DNA of 64,000 bases from Lachnospiraceae bacterium (GTDB taxonomy: Bacteria > Bacillota > Clostridia > Lachnospirales > Lachnospiraceae), in contig CABJAW010000005.1 of NCBI GenBank assembly GCA_902363665.1, positions 186,001 through 250,000 of the forward strand, read 5' to 3'. Made by a program: the position numbers and the translations under genes. This document shows positions 44,145-52,353 of the stretch, piece after piece. The notes beneath the pieces are model-generated. The model was not told the DNA's origin. It ran no database searches and saw only the letters and a list, made by a program, of their open reading frames with translations. Within the stretch, counting starts at the first letter, position 1; every line of letters begins with the position of its first letter.

Positions 44145-44328
44145 GATGTGTAAAAAATACGAGCATATGATTGCAGTTACCAATCGTTTTCTCGTGGAAG
44201 GGGATTTCCTGATGCAGCTGGAGAAGGCGCATTATCTCGATGTGAATGAAAGATCGCGAAGCGACTGCGTTCATAAGCAAGTAGCGAAGCGGATTGCGAA
44301 TGGCCGTTTTACTGGCAGAAAGTGTTAG
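44137..44328 (+). pseudogene. Truncated thiE (thiamine phosphate synthase) remnant
   Basis: The frame reads MCEMCKKYEHMIAVTNRFLV then EGDFLMQLEKA, resembling the first strand and helix of ThiE-type thiamine phosphate synthases (IAVTNR...GDF..Q). After about 30 residues similarity stops and the sequence enters two short imperfect palindromes, ending CVHKQVAKRIANGRF plus a stop. About 170 residues of a ThiE are missing. Assignment rests on a short stretch and is tentative. Confidence 0.5.
44233..44313 (+). repeat. Short palindromic repeats incl. copy B
   Basis: A first imperfect palindrome (about 44244-44275, ATGAAAG...GTTCAT around TCGCGAAGCGA) and a second, GCGAAGCGGATTGCGAATGG followed by CCGTTTTACT (44284-44313), the partner of 41754-41783. 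They resemble small intergenic palindromic repeats and replace the body of thiE. Confidence 0.5.
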
Positions 44329-44335
44329 GTTGAAA

Positions 44336-46147
44336 ATGTGTAAAAACAAGGAAGGTGTGTTTCAGTCAGACCGGATTCTTTCTTATTTTAAGGTGGAATG
44401 GAAAGTTCTTTTTGCCGTAACGGTCTCCGGCCTGATCTATAATCTTGGCCTGCTTGCAGGACCCTGGTTTGAAGGGCAGATGACGGGGGGGCTGGTTGAT
44501 ATTTTAAATGGTTCCGGACAGTTTTCGGAGATGATGGTTCTGGCAGCGGCATACATGGCAGTGATTGCGGTGGTACAGGGAGAAAGATATATCAAAAGGT
44601 TTTATGTCCGCCGTTTTGCGAATAATGTCAATCGCCGGATGAAAGAGGTGCTCTATGCCGGTCTGGTGCGCAGAAGCCGTTCCGGACTGCAGGAAGAAGG
44701 CGAAGGGGCAGTTATGACAAAGGCGATCCTCGATGTTGATGACTGCGTAGAAGGAATGCGAAAGTTTACGACAGAAATTTTTGACACGGGAGTGGCATTG
44801 GCCGCATATGCGGGAATGCTGCTTTTTTATGACTGGCGTCTGGCGCTTCTGTGTATGATTTTTCCGTCGATTTCATACATTACAGCAGAAAAAATGAAGA
44901 AAGTGGTACAGCAGACCGGTGCGGCCAGTAAGGTTCAGGCCGGCCTACTGAGCACAGCCACTCTGGACCGTGCGCAGAATGCGCTTACGTACCGTGTATT
45001 TGGCTGTGAGAGAGAACGGCGGCAGGCATATGAAAAAAATCTGACCGACTATGAAAAGACGGCAGTGAAGGCCAATATCTGGAGTACGGCGATGCCGCCT
45101 CTCTATCGTGTGATTTCGATGACAGGATGTTTGTTTCTTTTATACTTCGGACAGAAAAATGTACTTGGAACAGGATGGAAGGCATGGGACATTGCTTCCT
45201 TTACGACGTTTCTGGCGTGTTTTGTAAAGCTGTCAGTGAAGTCCTCCAGTGCAGCAAAGCTGTTCAATGCGGTGCATAAGGCGCAGGTTTCGTGGAAACG
45301 GATCCGGGGCTTGCTTGCACCACAAAAGGCAGAGGGGAAAATCGATGGTTCAGAAGAAAGCAGGAAAAGGCAGAGAGAAAAAGGAAGAGAAGCCATTTCA
45401 AACAGAAACGAAGAGGGAACTGGTCCGCTTCTGCAGGTGTTGCATCTTACTTTTTCTTATCCGGACGGCAGAAAAATTCTGGATGACATTTCTTTTACTG
45501 CAGAAAGAGGTCAGATCATCGGCATCACCGGTCCGGTAGCCTGCGGCAAATCAACACTTGGAAAGGCATTCCTGTGCGAGTATCCGTATGAGGGACAGAT
45601 TCTGTATCACGGAAGGGAACTGCAGGATGCAGCGCAGGCAGAGCGCATCGGATGGATCAGCTATCTTGGTCACGATCCGGAGCTTTTTGCGGACAGTATT
45701 GCGGAAAATGTCCTGCTGGGTGACAGTGGGGATCCCGTAACGTACTTACAGTTGGTTCGTCTGGATCAGGAGGCTGCGGAAATGAGCGAGGGAGTGCAGA
45801 CACTGGTTGGCAGCGGAGGGGTACGCCTTTCCGGCGGACAGGCGCAGAGATTGGCACTGGCACGCACCCTGTGTCACAAAAAAACGCTGTTGATTCTGGA
45901 TGATCCGTTTTCTGCACTGGATCGGAAAACAGAGCGGGAAATTTTTTCAAATCTCAAAAAAGTGGCAAAGGACAACGTGGTCCTGTTATTTTCCCACCGT
46001 CTGTATCTGTTTCCGGAATTGGATCAGGTAATCTGGATGGAAAATGGGAAAGCGATCACGGGAAGTCATACGGAGCTGATGGAAAAAGTACCGGAATATG
46101 CAGAACTGATCCGTGCAGAGGAAGGGGAGAGAAAAGATGAAGCGTAA
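44336..46147 (+). CDS. ABC exporter half-transporter (first of pair)
   Basis: About 603 residues from ATG 44336: an exporter membrane domain with six helices (from WKVLFAVTVSGLIYNLGLLA) and an ATPase with IIGITGPVACGKSTLGKAFL (Walker A), VRLSGGQAQRLALAR (signature) and LLILDDPFSALDRK (Walker B). In Walker B the catalytic position after LLILD is Asp rather than Glu, suggesting a degenerate site. A charged linker of about 45 residues (KIDGSEESRKRQREKGRE) separates the domains. It follows the thiE remnant with no terminator and overlaps the next ABC gene, so a heterodimer is likely. Cargo unknown. Confidence 0.88.
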   Translation: MCKNKEGVFQSDRILSYFKVEWKVLFAVTVSGLIYNLGLLAGPWFEGQMTGGLVDILNGSGQFSEMMVLAAAYMAVIAVVQGERYIKRFYVRRFANNVNRRMKEVLYAGLVRRSRSGLQEEGEGAVMTKAILDVDDCVEGMRKFTTEIFDTGVALAAYAGMLLFYDWRLALLCMIFPSISYITAEKMKKVVQQTGAASKVQAGLLSTATLDRAQNALTYRVFGCERERRQAYEKNLTDYEKTAVKANIWSTAMPPLYRVISMTGCLFLLYFGQKNVLGTGWKAWDIASFTTFLACFVKLSVKSSSAAKLFNAVHKAQVSWKRIRGLLAPQKAEGKIDGSEESRKRQREKGREAISNRNEEGTGPLLQVLHLTFSYPDGRKILDDISFTAERGQIIGITGPVACGKSTLGKAFLCEYPYEGQILYHGRELQDAAQAERIGWISYLGHDPELFADSIAENVLLGDSGDPVTYLQLVRLDQEAAEMSEGVQTLVGSGGVRLSGGQAQRLALARTLCHKKTLLILDDPFSALDRKTEREIFSNLKKVAKDNVVLLFSHRLYLFPELDQVIWMENGKAITGSHTELMEKVPEYAELIRAEEGERKDEA

Positions 46148-47870
46148 GCTGCAGGTAAAAACGGTCATTTTCATGACAGTAAAGCGGCAGAAATATCTGT
46201 CGGCAGGTATTTTCTGTGCGGTAGTCGGCGCGATTCTTCTGGCGCTTGTGCCGCCGCTCATTCTCGCACGCATTGTCGATACGATTACAGCAGGAAAAAC
46301 GGCTGCATGTTCCTTTTTGCTGCTCTATTTTGCTTCGCTTGCCGCTGCCGGTTTTCTGGAGTCGGCAAGGGAAGGGCTTCTGACGGTCTTCGGGCAGAAA
46401 ATCACACATGCGCTGCGCAGCGCACTGATGGAAAAATTTACGGCGCTTACAGCGGATGAAATGAGCAGACAGGAGCCGGGTGCGCTTGTGTCACGGTTTG
46501 TCGGCGATGTGGATACCGTGGAAAATCTGTTTACATCAGGGCTTATCAGTATGTTTGCAGATGCATGCAAAATCATCAGCATTCTTGTGGTGATCTGGTT
46601 TCAGAATCGTGGCCTTACGCTTGTGCTGCTTGTTCTTCTTCCTTTTCTGTTCTGGTTTACGCGTCATGTGCAGAAAAATATGCTGGCTGCGCAGATTGAA
46701 AACCGAAGGGCGGTGGAACGGGCATCCAACCATGTGCCGGAGACGCTCCACAACATTCGGACAATCCACTGCCTTGGGAAAGAAGCTTATATGGAGCAGC
46801 GCTATGATCGGTATATCGGAGAGAGCTACCAGGCGATGGAGCGTACCAATTTTTATGACGCAGTGTATTCACCGGTTGTTTTGATCCTGAATGCAGTTGT
46901 GGTCGCGGCCGTCATGCTGCTTTCTGCATCGGGAAATCCGCAGGTACTGAAACTGTTCGGTATGTCGGCAGGAACGGCGGTCGCAGTCATCAATTATATT
47001 TCGCAGATCTTCGGACCAGTCGAAAGCCTTGGCATGGAGATCCAGACGATCCAGTCGGCGGTCGCGGGTATCCACCGGATCAACGAGTTTTTGGCACTGG
47101 AGGAGGTGGAAGAGGGAAGTGATGCGAAAGATCTCGCAGCGTCAGCTAACGAAAGCGAAACAGAGAATAGAAGTAGTAACGAAAATACGACAAAAGCAGG
47201 AACCGAGACAGAAAAGGCAGGATGGACGGGGGAAGACAGAGCAGAAGAGATTCCCTTTGTCGAGTTTCGCGACGTGGTTTTTGGTTACGGCGGACACATC
47301 GTCCTGAATCATGTGAGCTTCAAGGTGATGGACGGCGATCAGGTGACGCTGGCAGGCCGTACCGGGGCAGGAAAGAGCACGATCTTAAAGCTGCTGCTCG
47401 GTCTTTATGAGCCCCAAAGCGGTGAGGTCTTGATCCACGGTGCGCCGGCGGCGCAGATCAAAGAGGAAGAGCGCCGGAAGCTGTTCGGCTACGTGGAGCA
47501 GACGTTCCATATGGTGCCCGGAACGGTGCGGGAGGAGATCACCTTGTTTGACCCTGCGATTACAGAGGCACAGGTACATGCGGCGGCAGAACTGACCGGA
47601 TTAAAAGAGGCGATTGAAAACCTGGAAAACGGTTACGATACGGTATGTACGCCGGAACTGTTTTCACAGGGACAGTGGCAGCTGCTTTCCATCGCGCGGG
47701 CGGCAGCGTCAGATCCCTCTCTTTTACTGCTCGACGAAATCACGGCAAACCTCGATGCAGAGACGGAAAAAGCAGTCCTGCAGGCTCTGAAACGGGTGGC
47801 CGGAAACCGGACCGTGGTTTCCATTTCCCACCGGACCTCCGCGGAGATGGGACGGATCATTGCGGTATAA
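46137..47870 (+). CDS. ABC exporter half-transporter (second of pair)
   Basis: 577 residues from ATG 46137, overlapping the previous gene by 11 bp. Membrane domain (YLSAGIFCAVVGAILLALVP onwards), acidic linker (ESETENRSSNENTTKAGTE), then ATPase with VTLAGRTGAGKSTILKLLLG, Q-loop FGYVEQTFHMVPGTV, the atypical signature LFSQGQWQLLSIARAA and the consensus Walker B/Glu LLLLDEITANLDAETE, with SISHRT as H-loop. Pairing of one degenerate and one consensus site is typical of heterodimeric exporters. May be co-regulated with thiGH by the TPP riboswitch. Confidence 0.88.
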   Translation: MKRKLQVKTVIFMTVKRQKYLSAGIFCAVVGAILLALVPPLILARIVDTITAGKTAACSFLLLYFASLAAAGFLESAREGLLTVFGQKITHALRSALMEKFTALTADEMSRQEPGALVSRFVGDVDTVENLFTSGLISMFADACKIISILVVIWFQNRGLTLVLLVLLPFLFWFTRHVQKNMLAAQIENRRAVERASNHVPETLHNIRTIHCLGKEAYMEQRYDRYIGESYQAMERTNFYDAVYSPVVLILNAVVVAAVMLLSASGNPQVLKLFGMSAGTAVAVINYISQIFGPVESLGMEIQTIQSAVAGIHRINEFLALEEVEEGSDAKDLAASANESETENRSSNENTTKAGTETEKAGWTGEDRAEEIPFVEFRDVVFGYGGHIVLNHVSFKVMDGDQVTLAGRTGAGKSTILKLLLGLYEPQSGEVLIHGAPAAQIKEEERRKLFGYVEQTFHMVPGTVREEITLFDPAITEAQVHAAAELTGLKEAIENLENGYDTVCTPELFSQGQWQLLSIARAAASDPSLLLLDEITANLDAETEKAVLQALKRVAGNRTVVSISHRTSAEMGRIIAV

Positions 47871-48035
47871 AAGCCTGCCGCTGTTCGGGTATCCTTTCGT
47901 TTTCAGGAAAATCTGGCCATTAAAAATTCTTTCTTAAAGTTCAATGTACGCTCAGAGTATTTTCTGCATTTGTTCAGGCACAGAAAGACACCAGGCGTAC
48001 ATTTTACATTTAACGAGAAAAATTGTAAAAAAATC
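47871..48035. other. Intergenic stretch before the flavodoxin promoter
   Basis: About 165 bp with no coding frame or terminator that I can support; the following 160 bp contain the MerR-type promoter and leader. Confidence 0.5.
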
Positions 48036-48066
48036 TTGACTTGGAGCGAACTCCAGAGCGTATAGT
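48036..48066 (+). promoter_or_regulatory. MerR-type promoter with 19 bp spacer and dyad operator
   Basis: TTGACT (48036-48041) and TATAGT (48061-48066) are 19 bp apart. The spacer holds the dyad TGGAG-CGAA-CTCCA (48042-48055). A 19 bp spacer with a dyad between -35 and -10 is the signature of MerR-family activation, as in aldehyde/thiol-stress promoters of Firmicutes. No MerR gene is in the window. Confidence 0.8.
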
Positions 48067-48196
48067 GACAGTAAGAAAGGAATTGCTTCTGGAAAAAGAA
48101 TATTACGATAATAAAAAATGATACTCTTGTTCTGGCAGAAATTCATCTGACTGATATCAATGCAGAAAATTCACGCAGGAAAAAGGAGGAGTCAGC

Positions 48197-48703
48197 GTGG
48201 CGAAATTAGTAGCTTACTATTCAAGAGCAGACGAAAATTATTTTGGGGGGCAGCTTCGGTACATCGAGGTGGGAAACACGGAAAAGGCGGCGAAGATGAT
48301 CGCTGAGCAGACCGGTGCCGATCTTTTCAAGATTGAGCAGAAGACACCATACGCGAAGGATTACAATACCTGCATCGCGCAGGCAAAGAAAGATCTTCAG
48401 GCAAAGGCGCGGCCGGAGCTGGTAAACCTGCCGGAAAATCTCGACAAATACGATGAAATTTATCTTGGCTATCCGAACTACTGGGGAACGATGCCGATGG
48501 CAGTTTATACATTCCTGGAGCACTTTGATTTTTCAGGGAAAAAGATTCATCCATTCTGCACACATGAGGGAAGCAGACTGAGCCGCACAGAGCAGGATAT
48601 CAAAAATGTGACGAGAAATGCAACGGTAAAGCGCGGACTTGCGATCCACGGAAGCAGTGTGGACGGCGCCAGAGCAGCGATTAAAAAATGGATAGTCGCA
48701 TAA
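48197..48703 (+). CDS. Flavodoxin family protein
   Basis: 168-residue FMN-binding protein. The N-terminal phosphate-binding loop is atypical (VAYYSRADENYF rather than the T/S-x-T-G-x-T loop), followed by KAAKMIAEQTGADLFKIE, EIYLGYPNYWGTMPMAVYTF and FCTHEGSRLSRTEQDI, matching the flavodoxin-4/NADPH-quinone-reductase-like group. AAAAAGGAGGAG precedes the start. Under a MerR-type promoter, hence a probable stress-response reductase. A truncated cupin gene follows 25 bp later. Confidence 0.9.
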   Translation: MAKLVAYYSRADENYFGGQLRYIEVGNTEKAAKMIAEQTGADLFKIEQKTPYAKDYNTCIAQAKKDLQAKARPELVNLPENLDKYDEIYLGYPNYWGTMPMAVYTFLEHFDFSGKKIHPFCTHEGSRLSRTEQDIKNVTRNATVKRGLAIHGSSVDGARAAIKKWIVA

Positions 48704-48728
48704 TCAAAAAAAACGGAGGAACAAAAAA

Positions 48729-48899
48729 ATGGCAAAAATCGTACAGACCGCAGGAAGAAACGCACTTGGGACATTTGCCCCGGAGTTTGCACAGTATTTC
48801 ATTGGCCAGAGCTATCTTGCACCGGTATCCACGTCACAGGTCGGAGTGTTTAATGTGACATTTGAGCCGGGCTGTCGTAAACTGGATTATGTAGCATAA
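48729..48899 (+). pseudogene. Truncated cupin/carboxymuconolactone-decarboxylase-like gene
   Basis: 56 codons from ATG 48729 with GGAGG upstream: MAKIVQTAGRNALGTFAPEF, then PVSTSQVGVFNVTFEPGCR. This is the start of a cupin-type protein that normally continues with a metal-binding His segment (NNWHIHH-like). Here, homology stops at GCR and the frame ends KLDYVA. The break near 48870-48885 coincides with a change to mobile-element DNA. Paired with the upstream flavodoxin in the MerR-controlled unit. Confidence 0.75.
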
Positions 48900-49000
48900 G
48901 AGTGTATAGCGTGTCTGTAGTCTGATTTTTGCCATAAATAAGTACAGGATACACAGAGAATAGAAAAGAATGTGTATTCAGTTAAATAAGAAATAGATAG

Positions 49001-49041
49001 CTGGTATGAGAGAACAAGGAGTCTTTCATACCAGTTTTTTT
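49001..49041 (+). terminator. Strong terminator near the element end
   Basis: CTGGTATGA (49001-49009) pairs with TCATACCAG (49026-49034), followed by seven T. It would stop chromosomal transcription entering the element. Other than this, 48900-49118 holds nothing I can support. Confidence 0.85.
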
Positions 49042-49118
49042 GTGGGAAAAGGGATAGGTTGCACAGAATCTGCCAGGAGATTTCAGTAGGTTTGGTGAAT
49101 AGCTTTCTCCCAGAAGTG

Positions 49119-49127
49119 TGGTATAGT
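49119..49127 (+). promoter_or_regulatory. Extended -10 promoter
   Basis: TGGTATAGT (TGN plus TATAGT at 49122-49127), about 45 bp before the gene at 49172. No convincing -35. Confidence 0.35.
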
Positions 49128-49171
49128 CTTGTGCTTGGAACAGGAAAACTACACAGAAGGGAGACACCGAT

Positions 49172-49780
49172 ATGACAGCACAGCCAGATATCATCTGGAA
49201 TGAGCAATGCTTGGGGATACGGATAGGAGAACAGGTTTGCACCTATCTGAAAAAGCATGATGCGGAATACCAGAGACTGCAAAATAAAATACTGGAACTT
49301 ACAGAGAGGTATCCAGTAATAGAAACATTTATGGAGTCGAATCAGGCAATCAGTCTAACGACAGAAGAGCATAAGGCAGTGCATCAATATTTCCGACTGG
49401 AAAGCGAAAAGGAAATGATAGAAGAACAGTACCATTTTTATATGGGACAGGCTCAAATGATCTCCTATGGAGCAATGCTTGGAAAAATTAAAAAAGCAAT
49501 ATTGGGAAATGATGACGGTGACACAAAGAAACTGCTGGAGTTGCTGCTGGATACCTGGATTGATGAGGTTGAAGATCAGCTGAAAGAAAATACAGTGTAC
49601 CAGGGAATGCTTGAAAAAATATCGAAATATGAAGAACAGGTTCAGACAATGGGATTATCAAAAGAAAAGCGAAAAACAATAGACAAATACGTTACTGAAG
49701 TTAGTGAGAGATGGATATTATATGCGGAATCTTTATATCAGGCTGGCATGCAGAAAATTCTGGAACTATTAAATTTGTAA
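49172..49780 (+). CDS. Hypothetical helical protein of the element
   Basis: 202 residues, almost entirely helical, with heptad-like segments (QRLQNKILELTERYPVIETF and EEHKAVHQYFRLESEKEMIE). No membrane segment, signal peptide or catalytic motif. GAAGGGAG precedes the ATG. Proteins of this look are common accessory genes of Lachnospiraceae elements; I cannot assign a function. It is convergent with the XRE regulator. Confidence 0.7.
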   Translation: MTAQPDIIWNEQCLGIRIGEQVCTYLKKHDAEYQRLQNKILELTERYPVIETFMESNQAISLTTEEHKAVHQYFRLESEKEMIEEQYHFYMGQAQMISYGAMLGKIKKAILGNDDGDTKKLLELLLDTWIDEVEDQLKENTVYQGMLEKISKYEEQVQTMGLSKEKRKTIDKYVTEVSERWILYAESLYQAGMQKILELLNL

Positions 49781-49834
49781 AAAAGGGACGGATAAAATGG
49801 GGAAGCACGAAAGGAACTTCCCCATTTGTCACTT

Positions 49835-50086
49835 CTATTCATCTTTGCCATCAATGAGAAATATGTATGAAACCTGAAAGATTTCAGCAATGGCTTTTAA
49901 TTCAAGATCAGTGACATAACGCTTGTTTGTTTCGATTCTGGTGATTACATTTTTATCCATATCGTAACCAGCTAACTGGAGTTTATAGGCAAGATCACGC
50001 TGAGACATATTGTGGGTCTTGCGAAGTTCAATCAATCGCTGGCTAATCAGATTCTTCTCACCAGACTGTGTCCTTGGCTTTGGCAT
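49835..50086 (-). CDS. XRE-family HTH regulator
   Basis: 83 residues from MPKPRTQSGEKN (start near 50086, AGAGGAAG upstream on the - strand). The helix-turn-helix is HNMSQRDLAYKLQLAGYDMD followed by KNVITRIETNKRYVTDLELK, typical of XRE repressors. The open frame extends further upstream to 50194 but would overlap the operator region. Divergent from the gene at 50216; the inverted repeats between them are its likely operator. Confidence 0.85.
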   Translation of the reverse strand: MPKPRTQSGEKNLISQRLIELRKTHNMSQRDLAYKLQLAGYDMDKNVITRIETNKRYVTDLELKAIAEIFQVSYIFLIDGKDE

Positions 50087-50119
50087 CTTAAATCTCTTCC
50101 TCTCTGGTAAAAGGATGGC

Positions 50120-50194
50120 TTGTCTCACTTTTTGCACCATCTGTATTGATTTTAACGATTGGACAAGGTAGAATCGGTTGTAAAAGTGAGACAA
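50120..50194. promoter_or_regulatory. Perfect inverted-repeat operator pair of the XRE regulator
   Basis: TTGTCTCACTTTT (50120-50132) and AAAAGTGAGACAA (50182-50194) are perfect 13 bp inverse copies, 49 bp apart, in the divergent gap. One faces each gene, suiting repression of both by a single dimeric repressor, possibly with looping. Confidence 0.7.
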
Positions 50195-50215
50195 GAACAG
50201 AAGAGGGAGAAATAT

Positions 50216-50566
50216 ATGGAGCAGGTAAAAATAGAACAGTTTGCATTTTTATATTTATGCAGCGAGCATGATAAAAGGCTATTATTTAAGAAAGAAAAAA
50301 TGCAGTTAGCTGATTTCGACAGGTTGACTTATCTGATTTATCATCTTGGTTTTAAGGAATATCACATAAAAGTTTGGATGGAATTTGCAGGAGACTTTAA
50401 AAAAGAATGGGATTGTTTGGAAGCACTTCAGGAAACAGGTGGATGTGCTGGAAACATAGATGGTACAGAATCAGAAGTTAAACTCCATGAGATGTGGATT
50501 CAGGATTTTTGCAAAAGCACACCAAAAGAGATCGGAGAGTGGATACAAGACCTAGATTATAAATAA
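50216..50566 (+). CDS. Hypothetical protein divergent from the XRE regulator
   Basis: 116 residues from ATG 50216 (GAGGGAG upstream). Soluble, no signal peptide; EQFAFLYLCSEHDKRLLFKK and YLIYHLGFKEYHIKVWMEF suggest a small alpha/beta fold. No recognised family. Its expression is probably under the XRE repressor through the inverted repeats just upstream. Confidence 0.65.
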   Translation: MEQVKIEQFAFLYLCSEHDKRLLFKKEKMQLADFDRLTYLIYHLGFKEYHIKVWMEFAGDFKKEWDCLEALQETGGCAGNIDGTESEVKLHEMWIQDFCKSTPKEIGEWIQDLDYK

Positions 50567-50684
50567 AAAATATGATATCATTAGTGGTAGAAATCGAATT
50601 TTGTTAGGAAATGATACAATAATGAGTAGTGATAAAGAAATTGCTCATAGCATTGCGATATATATAAAGCTATAGGGGGATGTT

Positions 50685-51455
50685 ATGACAGAACAGCAGT
50701 ATAAGGATTTATTGATAGCAACAGCAAAGATGAGTGATTATGAGCATAAAGATGAGGTGGTGGAGGCGCTTAAAGTTGCTTCTGTTTCATTTCAAAAGGA
50801 ATGGGCTTTTACATATCATTTGCCAGATCATCGTCAAGAGTATATTATTATTAGCGTTGTTCCAGATAAATTAATTGTCTTGAAAGAACATGAAGATTTT
50901 GTTGATGATTTGTGCAAACAGGTTTATGAACCAAACGATTATAATGAGTATAGCGGATTGGTATTAAAACCCGGAATACTTAATATTGCACCAGAAGAAG
51001 TAAGCCAAGAGATACTTTTTGATGATATACAAAATCGGATAATTGATGAAATTCGAGAAGCAAAGTTCTCAATTTGGATAGCAATGGCATGGTTCACCAA
51101 TAAAAAAATATTTGATGAATTATTGAAAAAAAGAAATGAAGGGTTAGATGTAAAAATTATTATTGATAATAATCGTGTTAATAAGGAGAAACCTTCGTTC
51201 ACTTTGGAAGATCACTTTGAGGTTTATCGGGTGGATGTGATGTCAGAGCGGTACAAAAATATAATGCATAGGAAGTTTTGTGTGATCGATTTAGAAGTTG
51301 CAATGCACGGTACTTTCAATTGGACAAACGCTGCAAACTATAATAAGGAACATTGGGATGTAGATCATAATAGAGAAACAGCAAAAACATTTGCAGAAGA
51401 ATTTGTGAAAATGAGAAGAGATGCTGAATTGTCGATGTTGTGGCTTGATTTTTGA
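50685..51455 (+). CDS. Phospholipase D-like nuclease
   Basis: 256 residues. The C-terminal half is a PLDc_2 domain with a single HKD motif (NIMHRKFCVIDLEVAMHGTF then NWTNAANYNKEH), plus the strand FSIWIAMAWFTNKKIFDEL and VKIIIDNN. Single-HKD members of this group (Nuc/PLD6-like) form dimeric nucleases. The N-terminal about 110 residues are unassigned. No signal peptide. The AT-rich composition differs from the neighbouring genes. Followed by an unknown gene 13 bp downstream; the two end in a strong terminator, so they form a bicistronic cargo unit. Confidence 0.82.
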   Translation: MTEQQYKDLLIATAKMSDYEHKDEVVEALKVASVSFQKEWAFTYHLPDHRQEYIIISVVPDKLIVLKEHEDFVDDLCKQVYEPNDYNEYSGLVLKPGILNIAPEEVSQEILFDDIQNRIIDEIREAKFSIWIAMAWFTNKKIFDELLKKRNEGLDVKIIIDNNRVNKEKPSFTLEDHFEVYRVDVMSERYKNIMHRKFCVIDLEVAMHGTFNWTNAANYNKEHWDVDHNRETAKTFAEEFVKMRRDAELSMLWLDF

Positions 51456-51468
51456 ATGGAGTATGTTC

Positions 51469-52248
51469 ATGGATTTAAAAGAATTTTATTTTCAAAATAT
51501 AAAGGAATCCGAATACCATTATCGTTTTCTGGAATCTGTTAAAAAGGTAAATTATACATATAATATTTTTTATGGTGAAGAAGAAACTCAGAATTATCAA
51601 TTTGAGATTTATGATGTTGAAGAAGCAATAACGAAATTTAAAGAACTGTGTCAGCCAGATGTTGATTTTTCAGGTGAAAATAAATGTTGGTTTTATCTAA
51701 TAACATATTATCTACATATGCTCGGTTATGAGATAAAAGAGTTTCCTAGAATACTAGCAAGACCCCCTGTTGATCCAACAGACTTTACATATAGAGATAT
51801 TAGAAATCGAATTATTGCTCTAGGTGGAGATGATAATGGAACTGTTCGTTATGCGACTAGAAGAACCTTTGTAGCAGATCTGACATTTGAGCAAAAGTCT
51901 TGTAATATTGAAGTGAACGATTCTATAAATCAGAAATTTATTGAAATTTCTACTAGACAGGCATCTTTCAATAGTATGCATATAGATGAAAAAATTGCTG
52001 AGATTGCAAACCTTATTGAAAACCTGTTGAAACAAGATGGAAAATTTATCACACCAGAATATGAAGATGTATGTTGTGGCTTCATTGACGATACGATAGT
52101 AAAGAATTATAGAAAGAAAATGCAGTGCTTTAGACATTGCACAGATGAAGCAATAGAGGAAAGAAAGACATACTCCGAAGAACAAAAAAAATTCCTTGTT
52201 GATTATGGACTTACAATGGTAAAAGCTATTCATGAATTGGTGAAATAA
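51469..52248 (+). CDS. Unknown protein, partner of the PLD-like nuclease
   Basis: 259 residues from ATG 51469, with TGGAG just upstream; in-frame ATGs at 51421 and 51463 have no usable site. Central segment FTYRDIRNRIIALGGDDNGT and C-terminal helices (HIDEKIAEIANLIENLLKQD). Rich in Glu, Lys, Tyr; no membrane segment or catalytic motif I recognise. Its AT-rich codon use matches the PLD gene. The pair could be a defence or addiction unit, by context only. Confidence 0.65.
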   Translation: MDLKEFYFQNIKESEYHYRFLESVKKVNYTYNIFYGEEETQNYQFEIYDVEEAITKFKELCQPDVDFSGENKCWFYLITYYLHMLGYEIKEFPRILARPPVDPTDFTYRDIRNRIIALGGDDNGTVRYATRRTFVADLTFEQKSCNIEVNDSINQKFIEISTRQASFNSMHIDEKIAEIANLIENLLKQDGKFITPEYEDVCCGFIDDTIVKNYRKKMQCFRHCTDEAIEERKTYSEEQKKFLVDYGLTMVKAIHELVK

Positions 52249-52353
52249 AGAATAGTAACATAGGCAGCTAGTAGGAACATTTTAAAGCAGTATTTATGTG
52301 CTACAAGAACAGAAATAGAGAATCCAAGTTATAAATTAATTAAAAGTGATAGC

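Noticed and set aside
50087..50194. Longer XRE protein starting at 50194
   Set aside because: It would cover the operator repeats and adds non-conserved residues; MPKPRTQSG has a suitable ribosome-binding site.
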